From Euglena gracilis (taxonomy: Eukaryota; Euglenozoa; Euglenophyceae; Euglenales; Euglenaceae), in NCBI GenBank assembly GCA_900893395.1, contig CAAHFI010012486.1, positions 1-26,505 of the forward strand: 26,505 nt of DNA, given 5' to 3'. Position 1 is the stretch's first letter, and every line of letters begins with the position of its first letter. Under the pieces are notes generated by a model, which was given only the letters and a program-made list of their open reading frames with translations, was not told where the DNA came from and searched no databases. This document shows, piece after piece, positions 25,690-26,505 of this stretch. A program made the translations under genes and the position numbers.

Positions 25690-25890
25690 GGAATCGGGGC
25701 CTCAGCATACTGAGGGTACTGGGGGTATGGTGCGCCAGAAGGCTGCGGCCATGGTGGACCTTGGTCCAGGTCCGCGCCCAGGCAGCGTTTATGCATGGTG
25801 CACTGAAAAAAGGAAGGCTTCTATCTTAATCAAAAACTCTGCGAGAAAGATAGAGAAATCAGAAGTGCAGGGGGGTATAAACACGTATCA
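25690..25890. other. Spacer before the chromovirus fossil
   Basis: Composition turns AT-rich here. A terminal repeat of the fossil could start in this stretch, but only one end of the element is in the window, so it cannot be delimited. Confidence 0.35.
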
Positions 25891-25891
25891 T

Positions 25892-26505
25892 TCACATAAA
25901 ACACACGCATTCTCCAAAACGAAATCGTTTCAGAAAGTGTTTTATGTTTATGTCTATGTTATTGCGCTTGTTCCACAGCTTCCAATCCTGCTGGATATAT
26001 CCAACAAAACTGGATGCTGGCTCCCAAGTGTCCTCCTCTGGACCATACCCTTTCCAACGAACTTTCCAGTAGTGCATCACCCTATTATCTTATCGACCAC
26101 AAAGTCGTCCGTTTCAGGTAATCTGGAACGGGGCTTGAAATATAGGCAGGGGATAGCTTTTCCGTCTGGGGGGCTTAGGTACGTTTGAAGTCGTCCATAT
26201 GGACGTCCTCAATCCCGTTGGGCAAGGCAACTTTATATCGCCCGCTACTACCTAACCTCTCCAAAATTTCGCATGGGCCGAGCCAAAGAGGATCTAGCTT
26301 GGAAGATTGCATGCGGGTGCGGTTATTCCGTACCCACACGCGGTCACCTGGGCTATACACAGGTGTGTTGAAGTTCTGTAAAAACGATTTCCGTTTGTTG
26401 GAATGAATTTCTGTGATACGTGATTGGACTGCAGAGCGGAGTGATTCCACTTCTGCAAAACCACGTTTCACAGCTGACGCTACTTCGGGCGGGTCTCTCC
26501 GAGGG
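25892..26505 (-). mobile_element. Ty3/gypsy chromovirus fossil, 3' end of pol
   Basis: The minus strand shows the integrase C-terminal module (about 26175-26471): SPGDRVWVRNNRT, then LDPLWLGPCEILERLGSSG and YKVALPNGIEDVHMDDF, the GPY/F-like pattern. It is followed by a chromodomain (about 25960-26080) reading YWKVRWKGYGPEEDTWEPAS. That order defines chromoviruses, whose chromodomain directs integration to modified chromatin. The element runs off the right edge of the window. The visible part is broken (at least one break) but its domains are still easily read, so it is moderately old rather than ancient. Confidence 0.88.

Overview
This is a eukaryotic, repeat-dominated stretch of genome. I see no bacterial operon structure, rRNA gene, CRISPR array or intact host housekeeping gene. 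The species cannot be named from the sequence. hAT, endonuclease-bearing LINE and Ty3/gypsy chromodomain elements, with little else between them, suggest a large repeat-rich genome such as that of an alga or protist, but this is only an inference. Base composition shifts sharply near 10.5 kb, from AT-rich with long homopolymers to GC-rich, and shifts back near 25.8 kb.

Layout. (1) 1-6952: four direct copies of a ~1.74 kb unit, almost identical apart from homopolymer lengths. Each carries an unrecognised plus-strand frame, two strong inverted repeats and the 3' end of a hAT transposon. (2) 6650-8228: a broken hAT transposon on the minus strand, with BED zinc finger and dimerisation domain but an eroded centre. 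Its 3' end is the sequence amplified in the array. (3) 8229-10500: AT-rich DNA with a (CCGT)n tract, a diverged relative of the array unit (9537-9885) and a 40-bp-stem hairpin with a GAAA loop (10142-10225).

(4) 10.5-15.7 kb: LINE A, a non-LTR retrotransposon. A basic repeat protein is followed by a 2A ribosome-skipping peptide, then reverse transcriptase and a C-terminal zinc-knuckle/restriction-like endonuclease. (5) 15.7-19.1 kb: LINE B, the 5' part of a related but different element. Its upstream part carries two canonical 2A peptides and one variant, several C2HC-type fingers and a domain resembling Dam-type N6-adenine methylases (WCNPPF motif). The ORF2 start matches LINE A, then the element is cut off.

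(6) 19.1-20.2 kb: unassigned DNA starting with an ~80 bp duplication. (7) 20.2-25.7 kb: unrecognised minus-strand open frames with Pro-rich linkers and CxxC...HxC modules. This block is studded with very short hairpins whose loops repeat a few sequences (CGAATA, GTAAT(A), TTCAT/TTGAT, ATAT) while the stems differ but stay complementary. This is the most novel-looking signal in the window. (8) 25.9 kb to the right edge: the 3' end of pol from a broken Ty3/gypsy chromovirus fossil on the minus strand.

Almost all differences between array copies are homopolymer lengths, so some apparent frameshifts in the LINEs and host-like frames may be sequencing errors rather than real decay.
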